64,000 nt of DNA from contig NZ_CP054705.1 of NCBI RefSeq assembly GCF_016495725.1, positions 2,480,001 to 2,544,000 of the forward strand, read 5' to 3'. A program made the translations under genes and the position numbers. Below the pieces are notes generated by a model. It saw only the letters and a list, made by a program, of their open reading frames with translations, ran no database searches and was not told the DNA's origin. The stretch comes from Salicibibacter cibarius (GTDB lineage Bacteria > Bacillota > Bacilli > Bacillales > Marinococcaceae). Of this stretch, positions 18,479 through 26,644 are shown in pieces (within the stretch, counting starts at the first letter, position 1; each line of letters starts with the position of its first letter).

Positions 18479-18512
18479 CACCCTCTCTCACCTCTCACCT
18501 CTCACCTCCAAT
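18479..18512 (-). repeat. heptamer microrepeat (GGAGGTG/AGAGGTG/AGAGGTG/AGAGAGG) on minus strand
   Basis: The heptamer repeat family appears here in the opposite orientation to the other six copies, straddling the flhB stop codon region and the flhB-flhA gap. Confidence 0.5.
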
Positions 18513-19580
18513 CCGATACACATAGGCGAGAACCTCGGCGACCGCGCGAAATAAATCTTCCGGCACTTCTTGTCCGATGTCTGTTCCATCATGGAGGCTA
18601 CGGGCGAGCGGCTTGTTTTCGACGATCGGCACTTCGTTTAAATTGGCGATTTGCCGCATGCGCAAAGCCGTATAATCCGCCCCTTTGGCAATCACCGTCG
18701 GCGCTGCCATCACCTCTCCATCATATTGAAGGGCAACCGCGTAATGGGTCGGGTTAGTGATGACGACATCGGCTTTTGGAACTTCCTGCATCATGCGTTG
18801 CATCGCCACGTCTTTGGCACGTTGCCGTCGCTTTGATTTTATTTGCGGATCGCCTTCCATCTTTTTATGTTCATCTTTCACTTCCTTTTTGGACATGCGA
18901 ATCTGCTTTTCATGGTCATAGCGTTGGTAGACATAATCGGGCACAGCTAACAGGAGCAAAAGCAACGCGCAAGCGATGCCGATCACCCCTGTCAACCAAG
19001 CCACCAATTGAAATCCTTCGACGACATCCATGAGTGCCAGTTGCAGAAGTTCGTCCGCATACATCCATATAATCCCAAAGGAAAGCAAGCCGACAAGGCA
19101 GATTTTCAGAAAAGCTTTCAACAATTCCACGATCGCACGCGCGGAAAAGATTCGTTTAATCCCTTTGAGCGGGTTTATTTTCGACAATTTCGGTTTAATC
19201 GCTTCCGGGGCAAACAACACCCCCACTTGCAGCATACTCGCGACTACACCTGCCAAAAGGGCGGCCAAAAATATCGGCAACAACACAATCACAACTTCGG
19301 ACATCAAATCAAGGAATAACGCCATCACATTTTCAATAGAAAAAGCCATACCCGCGTAGTTGATATACATTTTTGTGAATAGATCGTGCAGAAATTGTCC
19401 GGGAACCGCGGCATAAGCAAAAAGCAAAATAAAAACGATCAGTAAAATGACGGCGGTATTCACATCGTTACTTTTCGCTACCTGCCCTTTTTTGCGGGTG
19501 TCCTCACGCTTTTTAGGCGTCGCCTTTTCCGTTTTTTCCTGCCCGCCTTCTGCTGCAAAATATTGCAGATCCATTCGCAT
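18495..19580 (-). CDS. flhB: flagellar export protein FlhB
   Basis: Export-gate switch protein that changes substrate from hook to filament type. The 361-aa protein begins MRMDLQYFAAEGG, has four membrane segments (about residues 40-215) and an autocleaving cytosolic domain whose NPTH motif is seen in VVITNPTHYAVAL near residue 275. The basic linker KSKRRQRAKDVAMQR precedes it. The ATG at 19580 follows GGGAGCG. Only 6 bp separate it from fliR. Confidence 0.98.
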   Translation of the reverse strand: MRMDLQYFAAEGGQEKTEKATPKKREDTRKKGQVAKSNDVNTAVILLIVFILLFAYAAVPGQFLHDLFTKMYINYAGMAFSIENVMALFLDLMSEVVIVLLPIFLAALLAGVVASMLQVGVLFAPEAIKPKLSKINPLKGIKRIFSARAIVELLKAFLKICLVGLLSFGIIWMYADELLQLALMDVVEGFQLVAWLTGVIGIACALLLLLLAVPDYVYQRYDHEKQIRMSKKEVKDEHKKMEGDPQIKSKRRQRAKDVAMQRMMQEVPKADVVITNPTHYAVALQYDGEVMAAPTVIAKGADYTALRMRQIANLNEVPIVENKPLARSLHDGTDIGQEVPEDLFRAVAEVLAYVYRIGGER

Positions 19581-19586
19581 GCTTTT

Positions 19587-20360
19587 TCACGCTCCCTCAA
19601 ACAACTCTAAAAGCATCCGCATCGTGATTACCATTTCATCGACAAGATTGGTGACGAGCCAAAAGAACGCCGGCAACATCAACAACATGATCGGCAATCC
19701 CAGGAAAATTTTCAGCGGCAAGCCGACGACAAAAACATTCATCTGCGGAACCGCCCGCGACATCATCCCAAGCGCCACATCAACGAGAAAAAGTGCGCCC
19801 ACGATCGGGAAAGCCATTTGAAAAGCAATGACAAACATCGCCAAAACGGCTCCGGCCGCCGTTTCCATCACTGACTCTCCACCAAACTGAACATTCATTT
19901 CCTCGACAGGCACATAGGCATAGCTGTAAAAAATCCCATCCAATAACAAATGATGGCCATCGGTAACGAGCAAAAAAAGCACGGCAAAGGCATAAAGGAA
20001 TCCGCCGGTTAACGGCGTTTGCGCCCCGGTTTGCGGGTCCATCACGTTCGCGATGAGAAACCCCATTTTAATATCAATAAAAGCGCCGGCAACTTGAATG
20101 GCATAAAACAATATCGAGGCAATCAGCCCGAGTAAAAGGCCGATCAACACTTCCTTTATGATCAACAAAAAAAAGGTCGCGTCGATCCCGATCGCCGGTG
20201 CATCCAGCGTGAAAAAAATAATATAAGCAAAAAAGAGCGAAAAAGCGATTTTAAAGATATTCGGCACATTGCGGTACGAAAACACCGGCAACGTCGCCAA
20301 AAAAGCGAGAATACGCACAAAGATTAATAGAAACGCCGGCAGCTGATTGATCCACTCCAT
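19587..20360 (-). CDS. fliR: flagellar export gate protein FliR
   Basis: Part of the FliP-FliQ-FliR core of the export gate. The 257-aa hydrophobic protein has about six membrane segments and the family segments ILAFLATLPVFSYRNVPN and IDIKMGFLIANVMDPQTGAQTPLTGGFLY, plus the C-terminal FVVGLPLKIFLGLPIMLLMLP. The length is typical. It follows fliQ by 4 bp and precedes flhB by 6 bp. Confidence 0.97.
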   Translation of the reverse strand: MEWINQLPAFLLIFVRILAFLATLPVFSYRNVPNIFKIAFSLFFAYIIFFTLDAPAIGIDATFFLLIIKEVLIGLLLGLIASILFYAIQVAGAFIDIKMGFLIANVMDPQTGAQTPLTGGFLYAFAVLFLLVTDGHHLLLDGIFYSYAYVPVEEMNVQFGGESVMETAAGAVLAMFVIAFQMAFPIVGALFLVDVALGMMSRAVPQMNVFVVGLPLKIFLGLPIMLLMLPAFFWLVTNLVDEMVITMRMLLELFEGA

Positions 20361-20364
20361 CGCC

Positions 20365-20634
20365 TTATCCTATAAAGTTATGCAAATTAGTATAGATTTC
20401 CGTTGTGAAACTCACGAGTTGACTGAGCATCCAAGCACCGAAAATCACGACCGAGGCGAGAACGCCAATAATTTTCGGAATAAACGCCAGCGTTTGCTCT
20501 TGGATCTGTGTCGTCGCCTGAAAAATAGCGACAGCCAACCCCAAAGCAAGCGCGACAATTAACAAAGGTCCCGCAACGAGAAAAACAACCGTTACACTTC
20601 GTTCCGCCATGCTTATAACCGTCTCTTGATTCAT
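20365..20634 (-). CDS. fliQ: flagellar export gate protein FliQ
   Basis: Small two-span component of the export gate. The start is placed at the second ATG (20634, MNQETVISMAERS), because AAAGGGTGG lies 5 nt before it. This gives 89 aa, the family length, whereas the upstream ATG at 20643 has no fitting site. The central LALGLAVAIFQATTQIQEQTLAFIPKI is the conserved core. Confidence 0.96.
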   Translation of the reverse strand: MNQETVISMAERSVTVVFLVAGPLLIVALALGLAVAIFQATTQIQEQTLAFIPKIIGVLASVVIFGAWMLSQLVSFTTEIYTNLHNFIG

Positions 20635-20649
20635 CCCATCCACCCTTTG

Positions 20650-21336
20650 TTAAAAGCTGATTAAAAGCGACTCTACGACAAGATGCCAACCGTCCACCAA
20701 AACGAATAACAACACTTTAAAAGGGAGTGAGATCATGACAGGTGGCAACATCATCATCCCCATGGACATTAAAACGCTGGCAATGATCATGTCGATCACA
20801 AGAAATGGCACGAAGATGAGAAATCCGATTTGAAAAGCCGTTTGCAATTCGCTAATCGCAAAGGCAGGGACCATGGCCGACAGTGGGATATCATCAATCG
20901 TCTCCGGAGACTCTGCTTCGGCATAGTTCAAAAATAGAGCCAAATCTCTTTCCCGGGTATGATCCGCCATAAATTCTTTTATGGGAGAAGACGCAGCTTC
21001 AAAGGCTTCTTCTTGATCCATCTCGCCCTCGAGTAGTGGCGTCAGCGCTTCTTCATTCATTTCGGATACGACCGGGGACATTATAAAAAAGGTCAGAAAT
21101 AACGCCAGACCGATCAACACTTGATTCGGCGGCATCTGTTGGGTAGCGAGCCCCATCCGCACGAAGGCGAGCACAACGACAATTCTCGTAAAACAAGTCA
21201 TCAAAATGAGGATTCCCGGCGCAAGGGAAAGGACGGTAATAAGGACAATCAGGCGCAACGCCGTGGACAATCCTTCGGGGTCATCGCCGAAAAACTCACC
21301 GATGGGTACGCCCGGTATGATGGATGATATCATCAT
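20650..21336 (-). CDS. fliP: flagellar export gate protein FliP
   Basis: Core export-gate subunit, 228 aa, with an N-terminal hydrophobic stretch and the signature LILMTCFTRIVVVLAFVR, QMPPNQVLIGLALFLTFF and the C-terminal GMMMLPPVMISLPFKVLLFVLVDGW. Its ATG overlaps the fliO/fliZ stop by four bases. Confidence 0.98.
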   Translation of the reverse strand: MMISSIIPGVPIGEFFGDDPEGLSTALRLIVLITVLSLAPGILILMTCFTRIVVVLAFVRMGLATQQMPPNQVLIGLALFLTFFIMSPVVSEMNEEALTPLLEGEMDQEEAFEAASSPIKEFMADHTRERDLALFLNYAEAESPETIDDIPLSAMVPAFAISELQTAFQIGFLIFVPFLVIDMIIASVLMSMGMMMLPPVMISLPFKVLLFVLVDGWHLVVESLLISF

Positions 21337-21941
21337 TTTCTCCCCTCTACCCGGTTCAATCCGCTTTCTTTTTGACGCTTCACGTCACGCATATGCACAT
21401 CCATTTGCGAATAAATGGAACGTTCCTCATTCGCCTCCATCTTATCCCCTTTCAGAAGTGCCCGCGCTTTGCCTGTAAAATCCGTCGTCTGCTGCTCCTC
21501 TGCCAAAGCGATCAGCGCTTTTGCTTCCGCCTCATCCTCGATTTCCCGAAGCAATTCAATCGTCTGCCCGACACCGACAACAAGGAGCCGATCGCCTACG
21601 CGAATGAGTTGCACCGACTTTTGCTGTCCAAGGCCAATGCCTCCCAAATTTTGCATCGTGCTCGTCGCTTGAAAGCGATTCGTCCGATTGGCCAACAATT
21701 TTAATAAAAGAAACATGACGAGAATGACGGCACCGAGGGCTAATCCGAGCTGAAACAAAACACCCCATAAACTTTGCTCGCCGCTTTCTCCGGCTCCTTC
21801 TTCCTCTTCATTGCCTTCGTTCACGCCTTCATTATTTTCCAGGGCATCCCTTACGGAGTTATCTGCGAATCCCTCGTGAGGGAGACCGAGCATGAAAAGT
21901 GCGAGCATGCATGTGGCCAACCAGGCTCTTACTATTTTCAT
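21333..21941 (-). CDS. fliO: flagellar biosynthesis protein FliO/FliZ
   Basis: The 202-aa protein has a signal-like N-terminus (residues 1-26), an acidic periplasm-side stretch (EGVNEGNEEEEGAGESGE in part), one membrane segment (LGLALGAVILVMFLLLKLL, about residues 72-90) and the FliO cytosolic domain (GGIGLGQQKSVQLIRVGDRLLVVGVG). FliO stabilises FliP during gate assembly. In B. subtilis this gene is called fliZ and sits between cheY and fliP, as here. Confidence 0.92.
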   Translation of the reverse strand: MKIVRAWLATCMLALFMLGLPHEGFADNSVRDALENNEGVNEGNEEEEGAGESGEQSLWGVLFQLGLALGAVILVMFLLLKLLANRTNRFQATSTMQNLGGIGLGQQKSVQLIRVGDRLLVVGVGQTIELLREIEDEAEAKALIALAEEQQTTDFTGKARALLKGDKMEANEERSIYSQMDVHMRDVKRQKESGLNRVEGRK

Positions 21942-21956
21942 GAAAAGTTCTCCTGT

Positions 21957-22319
21957 CTAACCGAGGGTTTTCTGAACCGCATCAAGCACCCGGTCAGCTT
22001 GAAAAGGTTTCACAACAAAATCTTTCGCTCCTGCTTGAATCGCATCGATCACCATCGCTTGTTGCCCCATCGCGGAACACATAATGACTTTTGCCTGTGG
22101 ATCAAATGCCAAGATTTCTTTTAACGCCTGGATGCCGTCCATCTCCGGCATCGTAATGTCCATCGTTACGAACGCGGGATTCAATTCCTTATATTTTTCC
22201 ACTGCCTCTTTCCCGTTTTCCGCTTCGCCGGCAATCACATATTGATTCTTTTCCAATATGTCCTTAATCATCATTCGCATAAACGAAGCATCATCTACGA
22301 TAAGCACGCTACTTGCCAT
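21957..22319 (-). CDS. cheY: chemotaxis response regulator CheY
   Basis: Single receiver domain, 120 aa. The acidic pocket is DD in LIVDDASFMR (residues 9-10), the phosphoacceptor Asp lies in VTMDITMPEMDG (near 54), the Ser in MCSAMGQQ (near 84) and the Lys in FVVKPF (near 104). CheY-P binds FliM/FliY at the switch. It is kept between fliY and fliO although the kinase CheA is not in this operon, so its phosphodonor must be encoded elsewhere or is missing. Confidence 0.97.
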   Translation of the reverse strand: MASSVLIVDDASFMRMMIKDILEKNQYVIAGEAENGKEAVEKYKELNPAFVTMDITMPEMDGIQALKEILAFDPQAKVIMCSAMGQQAMVIDAIQAGAKDFVVKPFQADRVLDAVQKTLG

Positions 22320-22333
22320 TGTCCTTCTCTCCT

Positions 22334-23536
22334 TTAGTCATTCCTTAAGTGTTGTAATCGTTGTTCGCGGCTAGCGATGTCTGTCACACGCACGCCAAAA
22401 TTTTCATCGATGACAACGACTTCGCCTTTTGCCACCAAACGCTGATTGACGAGTATATCCACCGGTTCCCCGGCAAGTTTGTCCAACTCAATGATCGATC
22501 CTTGTGTAAATTGAAGAATATCCTTAATCGAACGGCTCGTTCTGCCCAGTTCGACGGTCACATCCAAGGGGATATCCATCAGCATATTGAGGTTTTGCGC
22601 TTCGGCAGCTTGTAACCCTACATCATCAAAGTCATGAAAAGCGGCCGGTTGAACGCTTCTTTTCGACGTTTCATCATGGACGTTTAATGCTGATGCTGCT
22701 CGTTCCCCTTCTACATTTACACTTCTATCATTTGCTGTTTCATTTATTGCAAGTGGAGGGCTTTCTTCGGTGCTAATTTTATCTTCATTTTCTTCACTTT
22801 GTGAATGAAGCAATTGAGAGGTCAGCTCTTTTGCAAAAGCTACTGTGACTAACTGCATAATGGAAGAATCGATCATATCCCCTACACGTAACCGAAAGGA
22901 GATTTTGATCAATGTCGCTTCACCGGACAGTTCCTCCGTTCCGGATCCTTCCATCGTATCAAGCATATCGATGCTGGGCGGTGAAATATTCACGCGCAGC
23001 CCAAAGATCGTTGACATCGATGTTGAGGAGCTTCCCATCATTTGATTCATGGCTTCCTGAACGGCGCTGATATGCATGTCGGTAAGTTCAGGCTCCGGGT
23101 TTAAGCCGTCTCCTCCCAACATTAGATCGGCAATAATTTTTGCATCATTTTCCTTAATGACGAGGAGATTCGTTCCTTTAAACCCTTGCGTATACTTGAC
23201 GTGAACAGCCACATGCGGGACAGGAAACTCTTCATGCAATAGATCAAATTCAATGGCCTGTACGATAGGCGTCGTGATCGATACCTTTTGGTTAATCAAC
23301 TCGGATAACGCGGTGGCAGCACTCCCGAACGAAATATTTCCGATTTCACCGAGGGTATCTTGTTCAACATCGGTTAAATACTGATTCACATCCAAGACTG
23401 CTTTCGTTGGAGACGGAGGGTAGCCATCTTCTTGCATGTCGTTGCTTTTCGTTTTCTCTGCCCCATCTTCTTCAAAACCTGCGAGCAAACGATTGATTTC
23501 CTCTTGGGATAGTTTCTCATCTCCATGGTCGTTCAT
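22334..23536 (-). CDS. fliY: flagellar switch protein FliY (CheY-P phosphatase)
   Basis: The 400-aa protein has three parts: a CheY-binding N-terminus (KLSQEEINRLLAGFEEDG), a CheC-like phosphatase domain with E-x-x-N helices (GEIGNISFGSAATALSEL near residue 60 and VQEAMNQMMGSSS near 160), and a FliN/SpoA C-terminus (LDVTVELGRTSRSIKDILQF, residues 320-395). A 110-residue acidic linker (about 215-320) separates them. It takes the place of FliN in Gram-positive C-rings. The ATG follows the fliM stop directly. Confidence 0.96.
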   Translation of the reverse strand: MNDHGDEKLSQEEINRLLAGFEEDGAEKTKSNDMQEDGYPPSPTKAVLDVNQYLTDVEQDTLGEIGNISFGSAATALSELINQKVSITTPIVQAIEFDLLHEEFPVPHVAVHVKYTQGFKGTNLLVIKENDAKIIADLMLGGDGLNPEPELTDMHISAVQEAMNQMMGSSSTSMSTIFGLRVNISPPSIDMLDTMEGSGTEELSGEATLIKISFRLRVGDMIDSSIMQLVTVAFAKELTSQLLHSQSEENEDKISTEESPPLAINETANDRSVNVEGERAASALNVHDETSKRSVQPAAFHDFDDVGLQAAEAQNLNMLMDIPLDVTVELGRTSRSIKDILQFTQGSIIELDKLAGEPVDILVNQRLVAKGEVVVIDENFGVRVTDIASREQRLQHLRND

Positions 23537-24526
23537 TTATTGATCGCCCTCCTTCTTGAAGTCCTCAGTCACTTGCACAGCAAGCCGTTGGTTCTTTTTC
23601 CCTGCCTGCACGTAATATTTCGGCTCGCTGCCTACATAGGCAATTAGTGGATCATTCACGCCTTGATCGAGTTCAATGACATCTCCTTTATTTAAGTAAA
23701 GGAGATCTTCAACGCTAATCGTTGAATGGCCAAGCACCGTTTGCAATGTCAATTGTGCCTGCCGAACCGATGTCTCTATTTTTTGTTCTTCCTGTTCATC
23801 ACGCGTTTTTTTCGTCGTTTGCATCCAATAATGACCCGACAATTTCGGTAAAATTTCTTCGAGCACGACGTACGGCAAACATACGTTAATCATTCCGGCT
23901 GTCTCCCCAACCGTTGCCGATAGGGATACGACAACGACGGTTTCATTCGGCGAAACCATTTGCATAAATTGGGGATTTACTTCCAAATCAACCATCTTCG
24001 GTTCAATTTCAACGAGCGATTGCCACGCCTGTTGAAAACTATCCATTAAATAACTCGACATTTGCGAAAGAATCCGCGTTTCGATTTCAGTTAGATTTTC
24101 GATCTTATTATAATCGGACCCGACTCCTCCTAAAATGCGGTCAAGCATGGCGTAGCCGATTTGGGGATTCATCTCAATTAACAACCGCCCTTCGAGTGGG
24201 GGCGCTTCAAAAGCGTGAAGCAAGGTCATTTTCGGAATCGAACTTATGAATTCTTCATAGGGCAACTGCTCGACGGAGGCGACGGACATTTGCACAAAGG
24301 TCCGTAACCTGGAAGATAGGGTTGTCGTAAACAGGCGGGCAAAATTTTCATGCATGCGTGTCAACGTTCGGATTTGGTCTTTTGAAAAACGGAGGGCCCG
24401 TTTAAAATCATACGTCGTTATTTTTTTTTCATCGATCTCCTTGCGCAATTCCTCCGCATCCTTCTCCCCTGTGGACAGGGCTGACAACAAGTCATCGATT
24501 TCGCCTTGCGAGAGTACGTCTGCCAT
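23537..24526 (-). CDS. fliM: flagellar motor switch protein FliM
   Basis: C-ring switch component. From the ATG at 24526 (MADVLSQGEIDDLLSAL; the CheY-P-binding motif is at the N-terminus) the protein is 329 aa. The start is chosen for the GGAG 9 nt upstream and homologue length; a TTG nine bases earlier also lies in frame. The middle domain shows FVQMSVASVEQLPYEEFISSIP, LDRILGGVGSD and TEIETRI; the C-terminal SpoA domain is about residues 250-320. Confidence 0.96.
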   Translation of the reverse strand: MADVLSQGEIDDLLSALSTGEKDAEELRKEIDEKKITTYDFKRALRFSKDQIRTLTRMHENFARLFTTTLSSRLRTFVQMSVASVEQLPYEEFISSIPKMTLLHAFEAPPLEGRLLIEMNPQIGYAMLDRILGGVGSDYNKIENLTEIETRILSQMSSYLMDSFQQAWQSLVEIEPKMVDLEVNPQFMQMVSPNETVVVVSLSATVGETAGMINVCLPYVVLEEILPKLSGHYWMQTTKKTRDEQEEQKIETSVRQAQLTLQTVLGHSTISVEDLLYLNKGDVIELDQGVNDPLIAYVGSEPKYYVQAGKKNQRLAVQVTEDFKKEGDQ

Positions 24527-24607
24527 CACTACCAACTCCGGTTTATCAATGTTTCTTCTTCGTTACCATGCTCTTTTTCGGCGACGCCCGGGAACCAAGG
24601 GTGGCCG

Positions 24608-25036
24608 TCATCGTATGATCCGGCTTGTCGTATACACTCTCTCCACTTCTCCGGTATCAAGCAAGTCATTAATATCTTCCTGTAATCCAGCTTCCAGCGT
24701 TTATAATCCATCTGAACTGCCCAATTCATCTGCGTCCATCTCCGCCAATCGATAAATAATCGCATTTTGTATTTGAAAGTCCCGTTTTTCCAATTCTTCA
24801 GTCGTATCATTGGAATCTGCCTGGATCCGAAACGAGGCACGTACGTAATGATCTCCCGCCAAATTCGTCGTTAATTCTTCCGTGTCCCAAGAACGATCGA
24901 TGACTTCATCAATCCCGGGGTCTTCATTTTCCGCCGCTGACCCGCTTCCCGTTTGACCGGCAAGAAAAAACGCCGCCGTTATGCTGACGAGCAATAGCCC
25001 AATGATAATGCTAAACGTAATGACCAACTTTTTCAT
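24608..25036 (-). pseudogene. fliL: flagellar basal-body protein FliL, interrupted by an in-frame TAA
   Basis: FliL sits in the membrane around the stator. The frame starts at ATG 25036 (AGAGGGGGCG upstream), has one membrane segment (LVITFSIIIGLLLVSITAAFF) and the FliL domain (ELTTNLAGDHYVRASFRIQ). It then meets TAA at 24703-24701 after ...ELGSSDGL. The same frame continues past the stop with good FliL C-terminal sequence (LQEDINDLLDTGEVERVY, then TTSRIIR) and ends at TGA 24610-24608. One sense codon in place of TAA would give a 142-aa protein, the size of B. subtilis FliL. Either a nonsense mutation, a sequencing error, or stop readthrough; the 112-residue product before the stop would lack the conserved C-terminus. 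Confidence 0.85.
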
Positions 25037-25168
25037 CGAGACGCCCCCTCTCTTCCTCATGGCCAAAATCTTTTATCGATTCTTTGCTGCATTAATATGT
25101 AGTCGCGGCGGGCTTGCACCTTTGAAACCTCAGAGGGAGATCTCCCCCTCTGATGAAAGTCAGTTTAT

Positions 25169-25957
25169 TTATTTCATATTCATAATTTCTTGCAAGACTT
25201 CATCGGACGTCGTAATAATGCGTGTATTGGCTTGTAAACCACGTTGACCGGAAATCATTTCCACAAATTCTTCGGAAAGGTCAACGTTCGACATTTCCAA
25301 CATGCCCGCGGCGATGTCACCGGCACCACCGGTTCCCGCTTCCAAATTATTTACGTCTCCCGAGTTAGCCGTTTCCCCGTATAAATTGCCGCCCAAGCTT
25401 TCCAACCCTTCCGGGTTCGCAAATGTAGCCAAACCAATCGTCCCCGCATCTTCAGGTTCGCCGTCGATCACTTGCGTCACCGTACCGTCGCTGCCAATGC
25501 TGAAATTGGATGCCTCCTCAGCAATATTAATGGTGCCACCATCGTCGTCGAGCACATAATATCCATCTGCGGTCACGAGATCCCCATCACTGTCACGGGA
25601 AAAATTGCCCACGCGGGTGTAAAATTCTCCGCCATCCGGATTTTGAATCCGAAAGAAACCATCCCCTTCAATCGCGAGGTCAAGTTCACGGTTCGTCGGT
25701 TGCGTCGGCCCTTGGGTATGAATCGTATCGATAGAGCCGGTCTGCGTGCCTAGCCCTACTTGTTCCGGATTTGACCCTCCTTGGGCATCTCCGGGTGCAG
25801 TTGCGCCTTGCATTTGTTGGCTCATCATGTCTTGAAAAGTAAAACGCCCTTTTTTAAACCCATGCGTATTCACATTAGCAATATTATCGCCGATAACGTC
25901 CAATTTCGTTTGATGGTTTTGCAAGCCGGAAATCCCGGAATACATGGATTGCAACAT
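25169..25957 (-). CDS. flgE: flagellar hook protein FlgE (FlgG/FlgE family)
   Basis: Hook or hook-basal-body subunit, 262 aa, matching the short hook protein of bacilli (often annotated flgG). The N-terminal rod motif MYSGISGLQNHQTKLDVIGDNIANVNTHGFK is in the usual place. The D1-like part contains AIEGDGFFRI, and the C-terminal coiled-coil SNVDLSEEFVEMISGQRGLQANTRIITTSDEVL is diagnostic. The gene normally downstream, swrD/flbD (about 70 aa), is not in the 130-bp gap before fliL. Upstream a MITE-like element separates it from flgD. Confidence 0.94.
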   Translation of the reverse strand: MLQSMYSGISGLQNHQTKLDVIGDNIANVNTHGFKKGRFTFQDMMSQQMQGATAPGDAQGGSNPEQVGLGTQTGSIDTIHTQGPTQPTNRELDLAIEGDGFFRIQNPDGGEFYTRVGNFSRDSDGDLVTADGYYVLDDDGGTINIAEEASNFSIGSDGTVTQVIDGEPEDAGTIGLATFANPEGLESLGGNLYGETANSGDVNNLEAGTGGAGDIAAGMLEMSNVDLSEEFVEMISGQRGLQANTRIITTSDEVLQEIMNMK

Positions 25958-26001
25958 GGAATAACCCCTCCTGTTTGGTAAAGTAAATGCGACTCTTCAT
26001 C

Positions 26002-26136
26002 AAAATCTATCGTTGATATCAGTGAATAATGATGGCCATAAAACTAGCTAACGGGGGAAAAACACGGAAAGCGTCGTGTTTTTCCGCAGCGGTGACCATC
26101 GTTCATGATTACATCTATTTTTCAACCATAGATTTT
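26002..26136. mobile_element. MITE-like dispersed element, copy B (flgE-flgD gap)
   Basis: A 135-bp element with 15-bp terminal inverted repeats: AAAATCTATCGTTGA at 26002-26016 and TCAACCATAGATTTT at 26122-26136, one mismatch. In the centre is a perfect 11-bp stem, GGAAAAACACG with CGTGTTTTTCC, over an 8-nt loop. There is no coding capacity. Copy A lies at 14988-15120. No clear target duplication is visible. It puts a long hairpin inside the fla/che transcript between flgD and flgE. Confidence 0.75.
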
Positions 26137-26155
26137 AGTGTTGATCAATAAATGC

Positions 26156-26629
26156 TTATGTTTCCTCATTTTCGTGCTCCAAGCCGATTTGAGCCACTTG
26201 CCTGCTGTCAATCCAACGCCCTTCATCGAGAAGCAGCTCAATGTCCCCCTGTTCGCTTCTGCGCACGGAGGTGACTTCGTTTTCCGCGTACTGAATGTCT
26301 CCGTGATCTTCATCAACGAGGCTTGCCCACTTGACCGTCGTTCCGATCAACTCGCTTTGTTGAACGAGGGCACTCCCTTCTTGCCGATCAACGAAACGTT
26401 GCATTGCTTCATTCATATTGGTCATTTGTTCCAAAGAAGAAAACTGCGCCATCTGGGCAATAAATTCCCGATCATCCATCGGGTCAAGGGGATCCTGATT
26501 TTGCAATTGGGCAATTAAAATTGTTAAAAAATCATCCTTGCCGAGCATGGCGTCCTCCGGCTCCGCAACCTGTCCTTCATTCATGCCTCTTTCACCCGGG
26601 GCAGCCGTGGTTTGCATGTTCACGTCCAT
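26156..26629 (-). CDS. flgD: flagellar hook capping protein FlgD
   Basis: Scaffold for hook assembly, 157 aa. The conserved N-terminal FlgD block is [45 protein letters not shown] (residues 29-73 in pieces), followed by a short beta domain ([11 protein letters not shown]...[22 protein letters not shown]). It lies between fliK and flgE. The FlgD C-terminal fibronectin-like domain is short, as is usual in bacilli. Confidence 0.93.
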   Translation of the reverse strand: MDVNMQTTAAPGERGMNEGQVAEPEDAMLGKDDFLTILIAQLQNQDPLDPMDDREFIAQMAQFSSLEQMTNMNEAMQRFVDRQEGSALVQQSELIGTTVKWASLVDEDHGDIQYAENEVTSVRRSEQGDIELLLDEGRWIDSRQVAQIGLEHENEET

Positions 26630-26644
26630 CTGAATGTCACCTCC

